Shown here: positions 1-7,317 of the stretch, in pieces
Layout: each line of letters opens with the position of its first letter
Position numbering within the stretch: the first letter of the stretch is position 1
Assembly: GCA_937927455.1 (NCBI GenBank)
Contig: CALBEG010000289.1
Location: 1 to 33,650 of the forward strand
Direction of reading: 5' to 3'
DNA length: 33,650 nucleotides
DNA from: an uncultured Elioraea sp.
GTDB lineage: Bacteria; Pseudomonadota; Alphaproteobacteria; Acetobacterales; Acetobacteraceae
Translations under genes and position numbers: made by a program
The notes under the pieces: model-generated
The model's database searches: none
Seen by the model: the letters and a program-made list of their open reading frames with translations, nothing else
What the model was told of the DNA's origin: nothing

Positions 1-135
1 ACAAGCGAGGGAGCCTTCGCACGCGCCTTCGATGTCGATGCCGTGGCGGTGTGCGATTTCGAGCACCGAGAGCCCCAAAGGCGCGTCCACCTCCCGGCGC
101 GTCCCGTCACGCTCGATGAAGACCATCTTGGGCAT
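1..135 (-). CDS. fdx: [2Fe-2S] ferredoxin, Isc/adrenodoxin type (partial, 3' end outside window)
   Basis: This is the N-terminal 45 codons of a small ferredoxin; the gene runs off the left edge, so it is missing from the ORF track. Translation from the ATG at 135 gives [16 protein letters not shown], then a helix and [11 protein letters not shown]. That is the start of the C-x5-C-x2-C cluster-binding loop of adrenodoxin-like ferredoxins. An alternative ATG lies three codons in. The family supplies electrons for Fe-S cluster assembly, together with a cysteine desulfurase. It starts 18 nt after the stop of the upstream cysteine desulfurase, with a GAGGACGG Shine-Dalgarno-like stretch between them, so it is probably the last seen gene of the cysE-iscR-desulfurase operon. 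The remaining cysteines cannot be checked. Confidence 0.85.
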   Translation of the reverse strand, partial: MPKMVFIERDGTRREVDAPLGLSVLEIAHRHGIDIEGACEGSLAC

Positions 136-153
136 GGGCAACACCGTCCGTCC

Positions 154-1332
154 TCATGCGGCGGCCGCGCATGCCTCGTGGGCAGCGATCAGCGCGGCGG
201 CGGCTGTCTCGATATCGGCGGCGGAGGTAGAGCGGCCAAGCCCGATGCGCAAGGTGCGGCCAGCCTCTTCTGCCGAAAGCCCGATCGCGGACAAGACGTA
301 GGAGGGCGCGATCTCGGCCGAGGAGCAGGCGGACCCTGTGGAGAGGCAGAGCAAGGGGCAGCGGGTGATAAGGTCGGCGGCGCGGGCGGCGGGAAAGGTG
401 AGGTTGAGGTTGCCGGGCAGGCGGCGGGAAGCGTGGCCGTTCAGCCTGAGCCCCGGGATGGCCGCAGCGAGCCGCGACCAGAAACGCTCGCGCAGCGCCA
501 GCAACCGTTCCGCTTCCTCGGCCAGCTCTGCGCGGGCGATCCGCGCCGCCTCGCCAAACCCAACGATAAGGGCAGCAGGCAGCGTGCCCGATCGAAGCCC
601 ACGCTCCTGCCCGCCCCCCGAGAACAGAGGGACCAAGCGGACGCGCGGACGCCGACGCACATAGAGGGCGCCCACACCTTTCGGCCCATACATCTTGTGG
701 GCAGAGACCGAGACGAGATCGACCCCGAGAGCCTCCACGTCGAGTTGGATCTTCCCCGCGGCCTGGGCGGCATCGGTGTGAAAGAGGGCCCCTGCCCGTT
801 TCGCGATCGGCACCAGGGTGGGAAGGTCCTGCACGACGCCGATCTCGTTGTTCGCCGCCATCACCGAGACGAGCAGGGTGCGTTCGTTGACCGCGCCCTC
901 CAGCACCCCGGGGTCGAGGAGCCCGTCGGGACGCACAGGCAGAATGACAGGCTCGAACCCCTCGGCGGCGAGGTCGCGCACGCTTTCCAGCACGCATTTG
1001 TGCTCGGTGGCGACGGTGACGATCCGCGACCGTGGCGACCCTTGGGAGCGCGCGAAGCGGGCCGCCCCCTTAATCGCCAGGTTGTTTGCCTCCGTTGCCC
1101 CGGAGGTGAAGACGATCTCGCGCGCCTCTGCCCCGATCAGAGCCGCAACCTCGGCGCGCGCCTCCTCCACCGCCGCTTCGGCTTCGCGTCCGAGCGCGTG
1201 TTCCACCGAGTGAGGGTTGCCGAAACGATCGGAAAACCAGGGCAGCATCGCGGCCACCACGCGCGAATCGCACGGGGTGGTGGCGTGATGGTCAAGATAG
1301 AGCGGCGTGGGCGGCGCGATGGGCCCGTGCAT
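154..1332 (-). CDS. iscS: Cysteine desulfurase, IscS/NifS family (second of tandem pair)
   Basis: PLP enzyme that takes sulfur from L-cysteine, leaving alanine and an enzyme persulfide used for Fe-S clusters and thio-modifications. I place the start at ATG 1332 (392 aa), not at the ORF-track start 1434, because the extra 34 residues overlap the upstream gene and look unlike the family; from 1332 the protein opens MHGPIAPPTPLYLDHHATTP, the expected fold start. The PLP lysine is K213 in SAHKMYGPKG. The catalytic cysteine is C336 in STGSACSSAE, within the flexible loop. The TEHKCVLES and HTDAAQAAGK segments also match the family. The length is close to E. coli IscS. The start lies 17 nt downstream of the preceding desulfurase gene and the ribosome site is weak, so translation may be coupled. 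Confidence 0.93.
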   Translation of the reverse strand: MHGPIAPPTPLYLDHHATTPCDSRVVAAMLPWFSDRFGNPHSVEHALGREAEAAVEEARAEVAALIGAEAREIVFTSGATEANNLAIKGAARFARSQGSPRSRIVTVATEHKCVLESVRDLAAEGFEPVILPVRPDGLLDPGVLEGAVNERTLLVSVMAANNEIGVVQDLPTLVPIAKRAGALFHTDAAQAAGKIQLDVEALGVDLVSVSAHKMYGPKGVGALYVRRRPRVRLVPLFSGGGQERGLRSGTLPAALIVGFGEAARIARAELAEEAERLLALRERFWSRLAAAIPGLRLNGHASRRLPGNLNLTFPAARAADLITRCPLLCLSTGSACSSAEIAPSYVLSAIGLSAEEAGRTLRIGLGRSTSAADIETAAAALIAAHEACAAAA

Positions 1333-1348
1333 GGCGCACAATGTCGCG

Positions 1349-2491
1349 TCAGGCCGGCACGCGTTCAACCGCCCGCTGAGCGACCCGCGCCACCATAGCC
1401 GCGTAGGCGTCGAGGAAGCGGGAGGGTGCATCATCGCTGACGTTCCAGGGAAGGCTGACGCGAATGGCAGAGGAGGCCAGGGTGCTGAGCCCCATCGCCC
1501 GCAGCACGTGACTCTCTGCCACCTTGCCCGAGGAGCAGGCCGACCCCGCGGAGACGCACACGCCGGCGAGGTCGAGCGCCATCACCTGGGTCGCGGCCGC
1601 CACACCGGGAAGGGCCAAGCACACCGTGTTGGGAAGTCGCGGAGCGTGCTCGGCAACGACGACCGCCTGCGGCACCTGCTTCCGCACGCCCTCCTCGAGC
1701 GCGCGACGCAGGGTGATCAGACGCTCCGCTCCCCCAGCCGCGCGCCATGCCTCTGCCGCCTCCAGCGCCGCTGCGAAGCCGGCGATCGCCGGCAGGGCCT
1801 CGGTGCCGCCGCGAAGCCCCCGCTCCTGCCCGCCGCCGGGAACCAGGGCTCCTGGCCACCAGCCCGTCGGCAGCACGAGCGCGCCGGCCCCCTTGGGCCC
1901 ACCCGCCTTATGGGCGGAGAGAACGAGCGAGGCCGCCCCGTACCCTGCGAGCTCGCCCAGGGGCAGGCGCCCCGGCGCCTGCGCCGCATCGACGTGAAGC
2001 AGGGCGCCGAACGCGCGGCAGATCGCGGCGACCTCGGCAAGCGGCTGGATCACCCCAGTCTCGTTGTTGGCCGCCATCACAGCCACCAAGGCCGGGCGCG
2101 GGTCGGCGGCGAGGGCAGAGGTGAGCGCGTCCACATCGATCATCCCCGCTGCCGTCACCAGAACGCCCTCGATCCCCGCCACGGCCCGCAGCACGGAGTC
2201 GTGCTCGACCCCGGAGGCGATGATGCGGCGGCCCTCGCGCGCCGCGCCGGCAAGGGCGATCGCGTTCGCCTCAGTCGCGCCGGCAGTGAAGAAGACGGCA
2301 GCTGGCGCCACCCCGAGCATCGCGGCGACCCGCTCGCGCGCCTCCTCCAGTTTTCGTCGCGCGGCACGGCCCAAGGCGTGCACGGAGGAGGGGTTGCCGA
2401 CGAGGTCGAGCGCCCCCATCACCGCTTGGCGCGCCTCAGGCCGAAGCGGCTCGGTGGCATTGGCATCGAGATCGAGGGGCACACTTACCAC
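1349..2491 (-). CDS. Cysteine desulfurase family protein (first of tandem pair)
   Basis: A second NifS-like PLP enzyme, 380 aa, next to and clearly divergent from the one at 154-1332. It begins LDLDANATEPLRPEAR; the D-x-NATEP variant differs from the usual DNNATTP. It keeps the PLP lysine K195 (SAHKAGGPKG) and catalytic C319 (SAGSACSSGK), so it should be active. The start is uncertain: GTG at 2491 (12 nt after the iscR stop) or an in-frame GTG at 2484, neither with a strong ribosome site. It lies between iscR and iscS in the same operon. The pair may divide work, for example general Fe-S assembly versus another sulfur acceptor, but the sequence does not say which. The stop is TGA. Confidence 0.9.
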   Translation of the reverse strand: MVSVPLDLDANATEPLRPEARQAVMGALDLVGNPSSVHALGRAARRKLEEARERVAAMLGVAPAAVFFTAGATEANAIALAGAAREGRRIIASGVEHDSVLRAVAGIEGVLVTAAGMIDVDALTSALAADPRPALVAVMAANNETGVIQPLAEVAAICRAFGALLHVDAAQAPGRLPLGELAGYGAASLVLSAHKAGGPKGAGALVLPTGWWPGALVPGGGQERGLRGGTEALPAIAGFAAALEAAEAWRAAGGAERLITLRRALEEGVRKQVPQAVVVAEHAPRLPNTVCLALPGVAAATQVMALDLAGVCVSAGSACSSGKVAESHVLRAMGLSTLASSAIRVSLPWNVSDDAPSRFLDAYAAMVARVAQRAVERVPA

Positions 2492-2503
2492 GGCCGGTCC
2501 CGC

Positions 2504-3016
2504 CTACTCGGCGGCAAGGTCACGCTCCTCGCCGTCCACCGCAGGCCCCTCCACCTGGCGCAGCTTGGCATGCAGCAGCCCCGCCTGGCCCAGCACCCGC
2601 TTCTTGACCACGTCCTCGAGCGAGACTGAAGCGAGGAACAGGTGGATCTGGTTGCCGAGCTCCTCCCACAGGTCGTGGGTGAGGCAGCGGGCCTGCCCGC
2701 CGAGGCAGCCCTTGGGGCTGCCCACCGTGCAGCGGGTGGCGCGGATCGGTTCGTCGGCGGCGAGGATAATGTCGGAAATCCGCGTCTCCGAGGGCGCGTA
2801 GGCGAGCCGGTAGCCGCCACCCGGGCCGCGCACCGAGGTGACGAGGCCGGCCCGGCGAAGCCGCCCGAACAGCTGCTCCAGGTAGGAGAGAGACAGCCCC
2901 TGGCGGGCAGCGATCTCGGCGAGCGTGACCGGGCGAGATTCCGCGTTGGCAAGGGTGCGCGCGGCAAGCTCAGCCATCGCCATCACCGCGTAGCGACCCC
3001 GCGTGGTCAACCGCAT
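2504..3016 (-). CDS. iscR: Rrf2-family Fe-S-sensing transcriptional regulator, IscR-like
   Basis: 170-aa winged-helix regulator that senses Fe-S cluster status and controls cluster-assembly genes. The ORF track gives a 353-aa ORF, but its first 183 codons are antisense of cysE frame; the Rrf2 protein starts at ATG 3016 (MRLTTRGRYAVMAMAEL), 5 nt after the cysE stop. The helix-turn-helix covers about residues 30-62 (TLAEIAARQGLSLSYLEQLF), followed by the wing RGPGGGYRLA. Cluster-binding residues are present: C96, C104 and C111 plus H114 in CLTHDLW. Spacing is C-x7-C-x6-C, slightly longer than the x5/x5 of E. coli IscR. It ends in TAG. Its place directly upstream of two cysteine desulfurases supports an IscR role rather than another Rrf2 function; autoregulation is likely but no operator was recognised. 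Confidence 0.92.
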   Translation of the reverse strand: MRLTTRGRYAVMAMAELAARTLANAESRPVTLAEIAARQGLSLSYLEQLFGRLRRAGLVTSVRGPGGGYRLAYAPSETRISDIILAADEPIRATRCTVGSPKGCLGGQARCLTHDLWEELGNQIHLFLASVSLEDVVKKRVLGQAGLLHAKLRQVEGPAVDGEERDLAAE

Positions 3017-3021
3017 GGGAT

Positions 3022-3696
3022 TTATCCTTTCGGCGCGACGACTCGGTCGCGCTCCGCTTCCAAAGCCGCCAGCCGGGCGGAAAGGGCCGCCACCTCCGCC
3101 CGCAAGGCCTCGATCGCTCGCACACCGGGGTCGAGCCCCTCGTCGCACGGCGTGCCATAGAGCAGCAGATCGGCACCGGTCGGACGACGCTCCACCGGCC
3201 GCGCCGGAATGCCCACCACGGTCTGCCCCGGCGCGACGTCGGACAGGACGACCGCATTCGCCCCGATTCGGGCCCCGTCGCCGATCGTGATCGGGCCAAG
3301 CACCTTGGCTCCGGCACCCACAATCACGTTGTTCCCGATGGTCGGGTGCCGCTTGCCGCCAACGAGCGACGTGCCTCCCAAGGTAACCTGATGGTAGATG
3401 AGCACATCGTCGCCGATTTCCGCCGTCTCCCCGATCACGATGCCGTCGCCGTGGTCGATGACGAGCCGCCGCCCGATCCGCGCCGCCGGATGAATTTCGA
3501 TCCCCGTCAGCATCCGCGAGAGATGGGCGACCATCCGGGCCGGCAGTTTCAGTCCCCATCGCCACAATCGGTGCGCGATCCGATGCAACCCCAACGCGTG
3601 AACGCCGGGGTAGCAGAGCAGCACCTCGAGCCGGGACCTGGCAGCCGGGTCGCGGGCGAGCACCGCATCGATTCCTTCAACCCAGCGTCCCGCCAT
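3022..3696 (-). CDS. cysE: Serine O-acetyltransferase
   Basis: Transfers acetyl from acetyl-CoA to L-serine to give O-acetylserine, the committed step of cysteine synthesis. The 224-aa length and [11 protein letters not shown] start of the left-handed beta-helix match the shorter Bacillus-type enzymes rather than the 273-aa E. coli form. The catalytic histidine is H82 in [10 protein letters not shown]; the hexapeptide repeat region runs to about residue 165 and contains VTLGGT, KRHPTI and GAGAKVLG. The C-terminus (about 192-218) is a predicted coiled coil ([19 protein letters not shown]) and ends APKG, lacking the terminal isoleucine used by many CysE proteins to dock into cysteine synthase. 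It is the first gene of the minus-strand operon, so cysteine supply is co-transcribed with the Fe-S machinery. Stop is TAA. Confidence 0.93.
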   Translation of the reverse strand: MAGRWVEGIDAVLARDPAARSRLEVLLCYPGVHALGLHRIAHRLWRWGLKLPARMVAHLSRMLTGIEIHPAARIGRRLVIDHGDGIVIGETAEIGDDVLIYHQVTLGGTSLVGGKRHPTIGNNVIVGAGAKVLGPITIGDGARIGANAVVLSDVAPGQTVVGIPARPVERRPTGADLLLYGTPCDEGLDPGVRAIEALRAEVAALSARLAALEAERDRVVAPKG

Positions 3697-3991
3697 GCTC
3701 AGCGCAATTCCTGTGTGAATTCCCTGTGACGATCCCTATACTCTCAGACTGTCCGACGGGCAGGTGAGCGCGTGGCAGCGTCCGAACGAGGACGTCACAG
3801 CGCGCTTCCGCCGGGTCTTCGTCAGGCAACGCTAGGCACTCTGCCGAGGGCCGTCAATGAAGGGTGGCGGTCGCGAGGCTCGCTGGGGCGTGCCCGGAGA
3901 GGCCCGGGGCGAAGCCGGCTCGCCACCGGCGGACAGGTGTCCTGTCAGGGGTTGGGGCGCAGGGGTGCCCCAGGATGGAAAGCGGAACGCG

Positions 3992-4660
3992 ATGCCCGAG
4001 GTGATGTTCCAGGGGCCCGACGGACGGCTCGAGGCCCGCTACCACCACGCCAAGACGACCAACCCGCCGCTCGCTCTCGTGCTGCACCCGCATCCGTTGC
4101 ACGGCGGCAACATGAACAACCGTGTCGTCTACACGCTGTACCAAGTGTTCCAGAAGCTCGGCTTCTCGGTGATGCGGTTCAACACCCGTGGTGTGGGCAA
4201 AAGCCAAGGCCGCTACTCCGGAGGCGAGGGTGAACTCTCCGATGCCGCCGAGGCGCTGGACTGGCTGCAGCGGATCAACCCGGGCTCGAAGACGATCTGG
4301 GTCGCCGGCTACCAGTATGGCGCCTGGCTTGGCATGCAGCTGCTGATGCGCCGGCCCGAGGTGGGCGGGTTCATCTCCGTCACCCCGCCGGCCAACCATT
4401 TCGACTTCGGCTTCCTCGCCCCCTGCCCCCAGTCGGGCCTGATCGTGACAGGAGGCAAGGACGAAATCGTGCCGGAACCGGCGGTGGCCAAGCTGGTCGC
4501 TAAGCTGAACGCGCAGAAGGGCATCCGGATCGACTACCGGGTGTTCGAAGACTGCGACCACTTCTTTGTCAACCACTGCAACCAGCTGGCCGAGGCGGCG
4601 GAAGACCACCTGCTGACTGCACTCGGCCGAGACGAGCGGATGAAGCTCGCCGCCGACTGA
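3992..4660 (+). CDS. Alpha/beta hydrolase (COG2945-like) with Gln in place of nucleophilic Ser
   Basis: 222-aa alpha/beta-fold protein. I choose ATG 3992 (MPEVMFQGPDGRLEARYHH) because the 45 extra residues of the ORF-track start are low-complexity and unlike the family. An oxyanion-side motif HPHPLHGGNMNN is near residue 35. The nucleophile-elbow region reads VAGYQYGAWLGMQLLMRRPE: the family usually has G-x-S-x-G-A here, but this protein has Gln at the Ser position (codon CAG). The acid (GGKDEIVP) and histidine (CDHFFVNH) regions are kept. It may be non-hydrolytic or use a different mechanism; I recall related alphaproteobacterial proteins both with and without the serine, so this needs an alignment. 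It is divergent from cysE, and relatives often sit next to Fe-S assembly genes. Substrate is unknown. Confidence 0.85.
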   Translation: MPEVMFQGPDGRLEARYHHAKTTNPPLALVLHPHPLHGGNMNNRVVYTLYQVFQKLGFSVMRFNTRGVGKSQGRYSGGEGELSDAAEALDWLQRINPGSKTIWVAGYQYGAWLGMQLLMRRPEVGGFISVTPPANHFDFGFLAPCPQSGLIVTGGKDEIVPEPAVAKLVAKLNAQKGIRIDYRVFEDCDHFFVNHCNQLAEAAEDHLLTALGRDERMKLAAD

Positions 4661-4672
4661 CGGGATCCGGCT

Positions 4673-4712
4673 CCCGCGCCGGCCGACGGCCGAAAGGCTG
4701 ATCGGCCGCGGG
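4673..4712. terminator. Inverted repeat between convergent genes, possible bidirectional terminator
   Basis: CCCGCG at 4673-4678 pairs with CGCGGG at 4707-4712, and GCCG/CGGC extends the stem past a 3-nt bulge. It lies 12 nt after the hydrolase stop and 43 nt after the anmK stop on the other strand. There is no T-tract, so intrinsic termination is uncertain. Confidence 0.4.
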
Positions 4713-4754
4713 CAGGCGCATGGAGCACTGCACGGGGGCTGAAAGCGCGCGGGT

Positions 4755-5900
4755 TCAGCCGCGCCGAACGCGTTGGACCGACCCGGTCGGCAGCACCACC
4801 CTGCCGCCCGGCAGAGGGTGCGGCACGCCGGTGGTCGTGGGCAGGCTGAGCGGCAGTCCCGCCAGGCTCCGCGCAGCGAGGAAGGCGAAGGCCTGCGCCT
4901 CCAGCGCGTCACCGTCCCAGCCCACGGCCTCGGCGGTCGCCACCGCAGCGTCCAACGACAGGCGCAGAGCCTCGAGAATTGCAGCATTGTGTCGCCCGCC
5001 GCCGGTGACGATCCAAAGCGCGGGCGCGGCTGGCAAATAAGGGATGATGGCAGCGGCAGCCCGCGCGGTGAAGGCAACTAGCGTCGCCGCCCCGTCCTCG
5101 GTCGAAAGCGCCGCGAGCCCCGAGGCCGCGATCTCTGCCGCAAAGGCGAGCCGATCCAGGGATTTCGGAGGCGGGGCGAGGAAGAAGGGGTGAGCGACCA
5201 GCCGGGCCAGCACGGCGGAATCGACCCGCCCCGCGGCGGCGATCCGCCCGTCCTGATCGAAGACCTGCCCGGTCCGCGCTGCGATCCAGTCATCCAGCGG
5301 CGCGTTGCCGGGCCCGACATCGCAGGCGAGAACCTCGCCCGCCGCACCGAGCCAGGTGACATTCGCCACCCCGCCCAGGTTGAGCATCGCAAGGGGCTTG
5401 GGCAGGTTGGCCGCCAGTGCGGCGTGAAACAGGGGAACGAGCGGCGCCCCCTGCCCCCCTGCCGCCACGTCGGCTGCGCGAAAATCGTGCACCACCGCGA
5501 TCCCCGTCGCTTCGGCAAGCCAGGAAGCGTCGCCGATCTGCCAGGTCAGCCGTGCCTCGGGCCGGTGCAGGATGGTCTGGCCGTGAAAGCCGATCGCGGT
5601 CACATCCTCCGCCTTCAGACCCGCGCGGCCGAGGAGGGCAAGCACCGCGTCCCGATGCCGGGCGGTCAGAGCATGTTCGATGGCGCGGAGGTCGGCGTCA
5701 TCAGGGGCCAGCGCCGGCGCACGATCCAGCAGAGCGCGCAGCCGACGACGCAGCGTCCCAGGGTAGGCTAGCGTGAGCGAAGGACCGAACCCGAGGATGC
5801 ACTGCCCGTCCGTCTCCACCAAAGCCGCATCCACGCCATCCAGTGAGGTGCCGCTCATCAGTCCGATGAACAGGCCCGAAGCATCGGCTTTTGTCCCCAT
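4755..5900 (-). CDS. anmK: Anhydro-N-acetylmuramic acid kinase
   Basis: Cytoplasmic kinase of peptidoglycan recycling: it cleaves the 1,6-anhydro ring of anhMurNAc and phosphorylates it to MurNAc-6-phosphate using ATP. The 381-aa length is normal. The N-terminal nucleotide-binding signature [12 protein letters not shown] is at about residues 13-24. Further family blocks are [51 protein letters not shown] and the C-terminal [11 protein letters not shown]. The ATG at 5900 is the only sensible start. It is divergent from tyrS with only 45 nt between start codons, an arrangement common in alphaproteobacteria, so both promoters must be packed into or overlap this gap. Confidence 0.95.
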   Translation of the reverse strand: MGTKADASGLFIGLMSGTSLDGVDAALVETDGQCILGFGPSLTLAYPGTLRRRLRALLDRAPALAPDDADLRAIEHALTARHRDAVLALLGRAGLKAEDVTAIGFHGQTILHRPEARLTWQIGDASWLAEATGIAVVHDFRAADVAAGGQGAPLVPLFHAALAANLPKPLAMLNLGGVANVTWLGAAGEVLACDVGPGNAPLDDWIAARTGQVFDQDGRIAAAGRVDSAVLARLVAHPFFLAPPPKSLDRLAFAAEIAASGLAALSTEDGAATLVAFTARAAAAIIPYLPAAPALWIVTGGGRHNAAILEALRLSLDAAVATAEAVGWDGDALEAQAFAFLAARSLAGLPLSLPTTTGVPHPLPGGRVVLPTGSVQRVRRG

Positions 5901-5945
5901 GCCCCGACTGTGCTAGGCGCCCGCGCGCACCGCAACGGACGCACC

Positions 5946-7175
5946 ATGACCCGTTTTCGCTCCGATTTCCTCGCCGAGGCGCATGCTCGCGGCTTCATCC
6001 ACCAGTGCACGGATCTCGAGGCGCTCGATGCGCTTCTCGCCTCCGGCCCCGTCTCGGCCTATGTCGGCTACGACCTCACGGCCGACAGCCTGCATGTCGG
6101 GCACATGATCTCGATCATGCTGCTCAGGCTGTGGCAGCGCACCGGCAACAGGCCCGTCGTGCTGTTCGGCGGTGGGACAAGCAAGATCGGCGACCCCTCC
6201 GGGCGGGACGAGAGTCGGCGCCTGTTGTCGGAGACCGAGATCGCGGCGAACAAGGAAGGCATCCGCAAGCCCTTCGCGCGCCTTCTTCGCTTCGGCAGCG
6301 GGCCTGCCGACGCGATCGAGGCCGACAACGCGGCCTGGCTGGACGAACTGCGCTACATCCCGCTTCTGCGCGAGGTGGGCGTGCACGTCTCGGTCAACCG
6401 CATGCTGACGATGGACAGCGTGCGGCTGAGGCTCGACCGCGACCAGCCGCTAACCTTCCTCGAGTTCAACTACATGATCCTGCAGGCCTACGACTTCCGT
6501 GAACTGCATCGCCGCTACGGCGTGCGCGTGCAGATGGGCGGGTCGGACCAGTGGGGCAACATCGTGATGGGCGCTGACCTGATCCGCCGCACCGACCGTG
6601 CGGAGTGCTTCGGGCTGACCGTGCCGCTCCTTGCCACCGCCTCGGGGGCGAAGATGGGCAAGACGGCGCAAGGGGCGGTTTGGCTGAACGAGGACCGATT
6701 GTCGCCCTTCGGCTACTGGCAGTTCTGGCGCAACACGGAGGACCCTGACGTGGGCCGATTCCTGCGCCTGTTTACGGAACTGCCCGAGAGCGAGATCGTG
6801 CGCCTCGCGGCGCTGCGGGGGGCGGAGATCAACGAGGCGAAGATCGTGCTCGCCACCGAGGCGACGGCGCTTTTGCACGGGCGCGAGGCGGCGGAAGCGG
6901 CGCGGCAGGCCGCCTCGGGGGTTGGCGAGGAGGGGCTGCCCTCCGTGACGATTCCGGAACTGTCGCGAGGCGTGCCGGCCTTCCAGCTCGTTGCCCGCGC
7001 CTTCGGCCTGGCCTCGAACGCCGAAGCGCGGCGCCAGATCCGCGGCGGGGCGGTGCGGCTGAACGACGCGCCGGTGACGGACGAGGCGCAGCTGATCGGT
7101 CCCGAAGCCCTGCGCGACGGGGCGGCCCGCCTTTCGCTGGGCAAAAAGCAGGCAGTGCTGGTTCGCGCCGGCTGA
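5946..7175 (+). CDS. tyrS: Tyrosyl-tRNA synthetase
   Basis: Class I synthetase that charges tRNA-Tyr. I start at ATG 5946 ([17 protein letters not shown], 409 aa); the ORF-track start is 12 codons upstream in a run without family similarity. The HIGH-type motif appears as SLHVGHM in [13 protein letters not shown] near residue 48, and the KMSKS-type loop as AKMGKTAQG. Tyrosine-site blocks [11 protein letters not shown] and [11 protein letters not shown] are present. The C-terminal S4-like RNA-binding domain runs from about residue 345 ([21 protein letters not shown]) to the end, with the full length expected for bacterial TyrRS. It is divergent from anmK. Confidence 0.96.
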   Translation: MTRFRSDFLAEAHARGFIHQCTDLEALDALLASGPVSAYVGYDLTADSLHVGHMISIMLLRLWQRTGNRPVVLFGGGTSKIGDPSGRDESRRLLSETEIAANKEGIRKPFARLLRFGSGPADAIEADNAAWLDELRYIPLLREVGVHVSVNRMLTMDSVRLRLDRDQPLTFLEFNYMILQAYDFRELHRRYGVRVQMGGSDQWGNIVMGADLIRRTDRAECFGLTVPLLATASGAKMGKTAQGAVWLNEDRLSPFGYWQFWRNTEDPDVGRFLRLFTELPESEIVRLAALRGAEINEAKIVLATEATALLHGREAAEAARQAASGVGEEGLPSVTIPELSRGVPAFQLVARAFGLASNAEARRQIRGGAVRLNDAPVTDEAQLIGPEALRDGAARLSLGKKQAVLVRAG

Positions 7176-7213
7176 GCCGGCGGCCGACTGCCCGGGACTG
7201 CGGCAGAGTGTGC

Positions 7214-7229
7214 CTTGCCCTTGGGCAAG
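7214..7229 (+). terminator. Short hairpin downstream of tyrS
   Basis: CTTGCC-CTTG-GGCAAG, a perfect 6-bp stem with a 4-nt loop, begins 39 nt after the tyrS stop. There is no T-run after it, so it is only a weak terminator candidate. Confidence 0.3.
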
Positions 7230-7317
7230 CAGAACCTGATCCTGCCGGTGGGGCTTCGCGCCACGCGCCGGCACGCGGGTTGCTGGCTAGGGGAACGCTG
7301 ATCGAAGAGGTTCGCCG

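Noticed and set aside
43-1398. Long plus-strand ORF (451 aa) across the iscS region
   Set aside because: It is antisense to a clear cysteine desulfurase; composition is Arg/Gly/His-rich with no domain, typical of GC-rich shadow frames.
3697-3790. IscR-binding site upstream of cysE
   Set aside because: I compared the region with the E. coli type 1 and type 2 IscR patterns; only a TAGGG fragment fits, so no operator is claimed.
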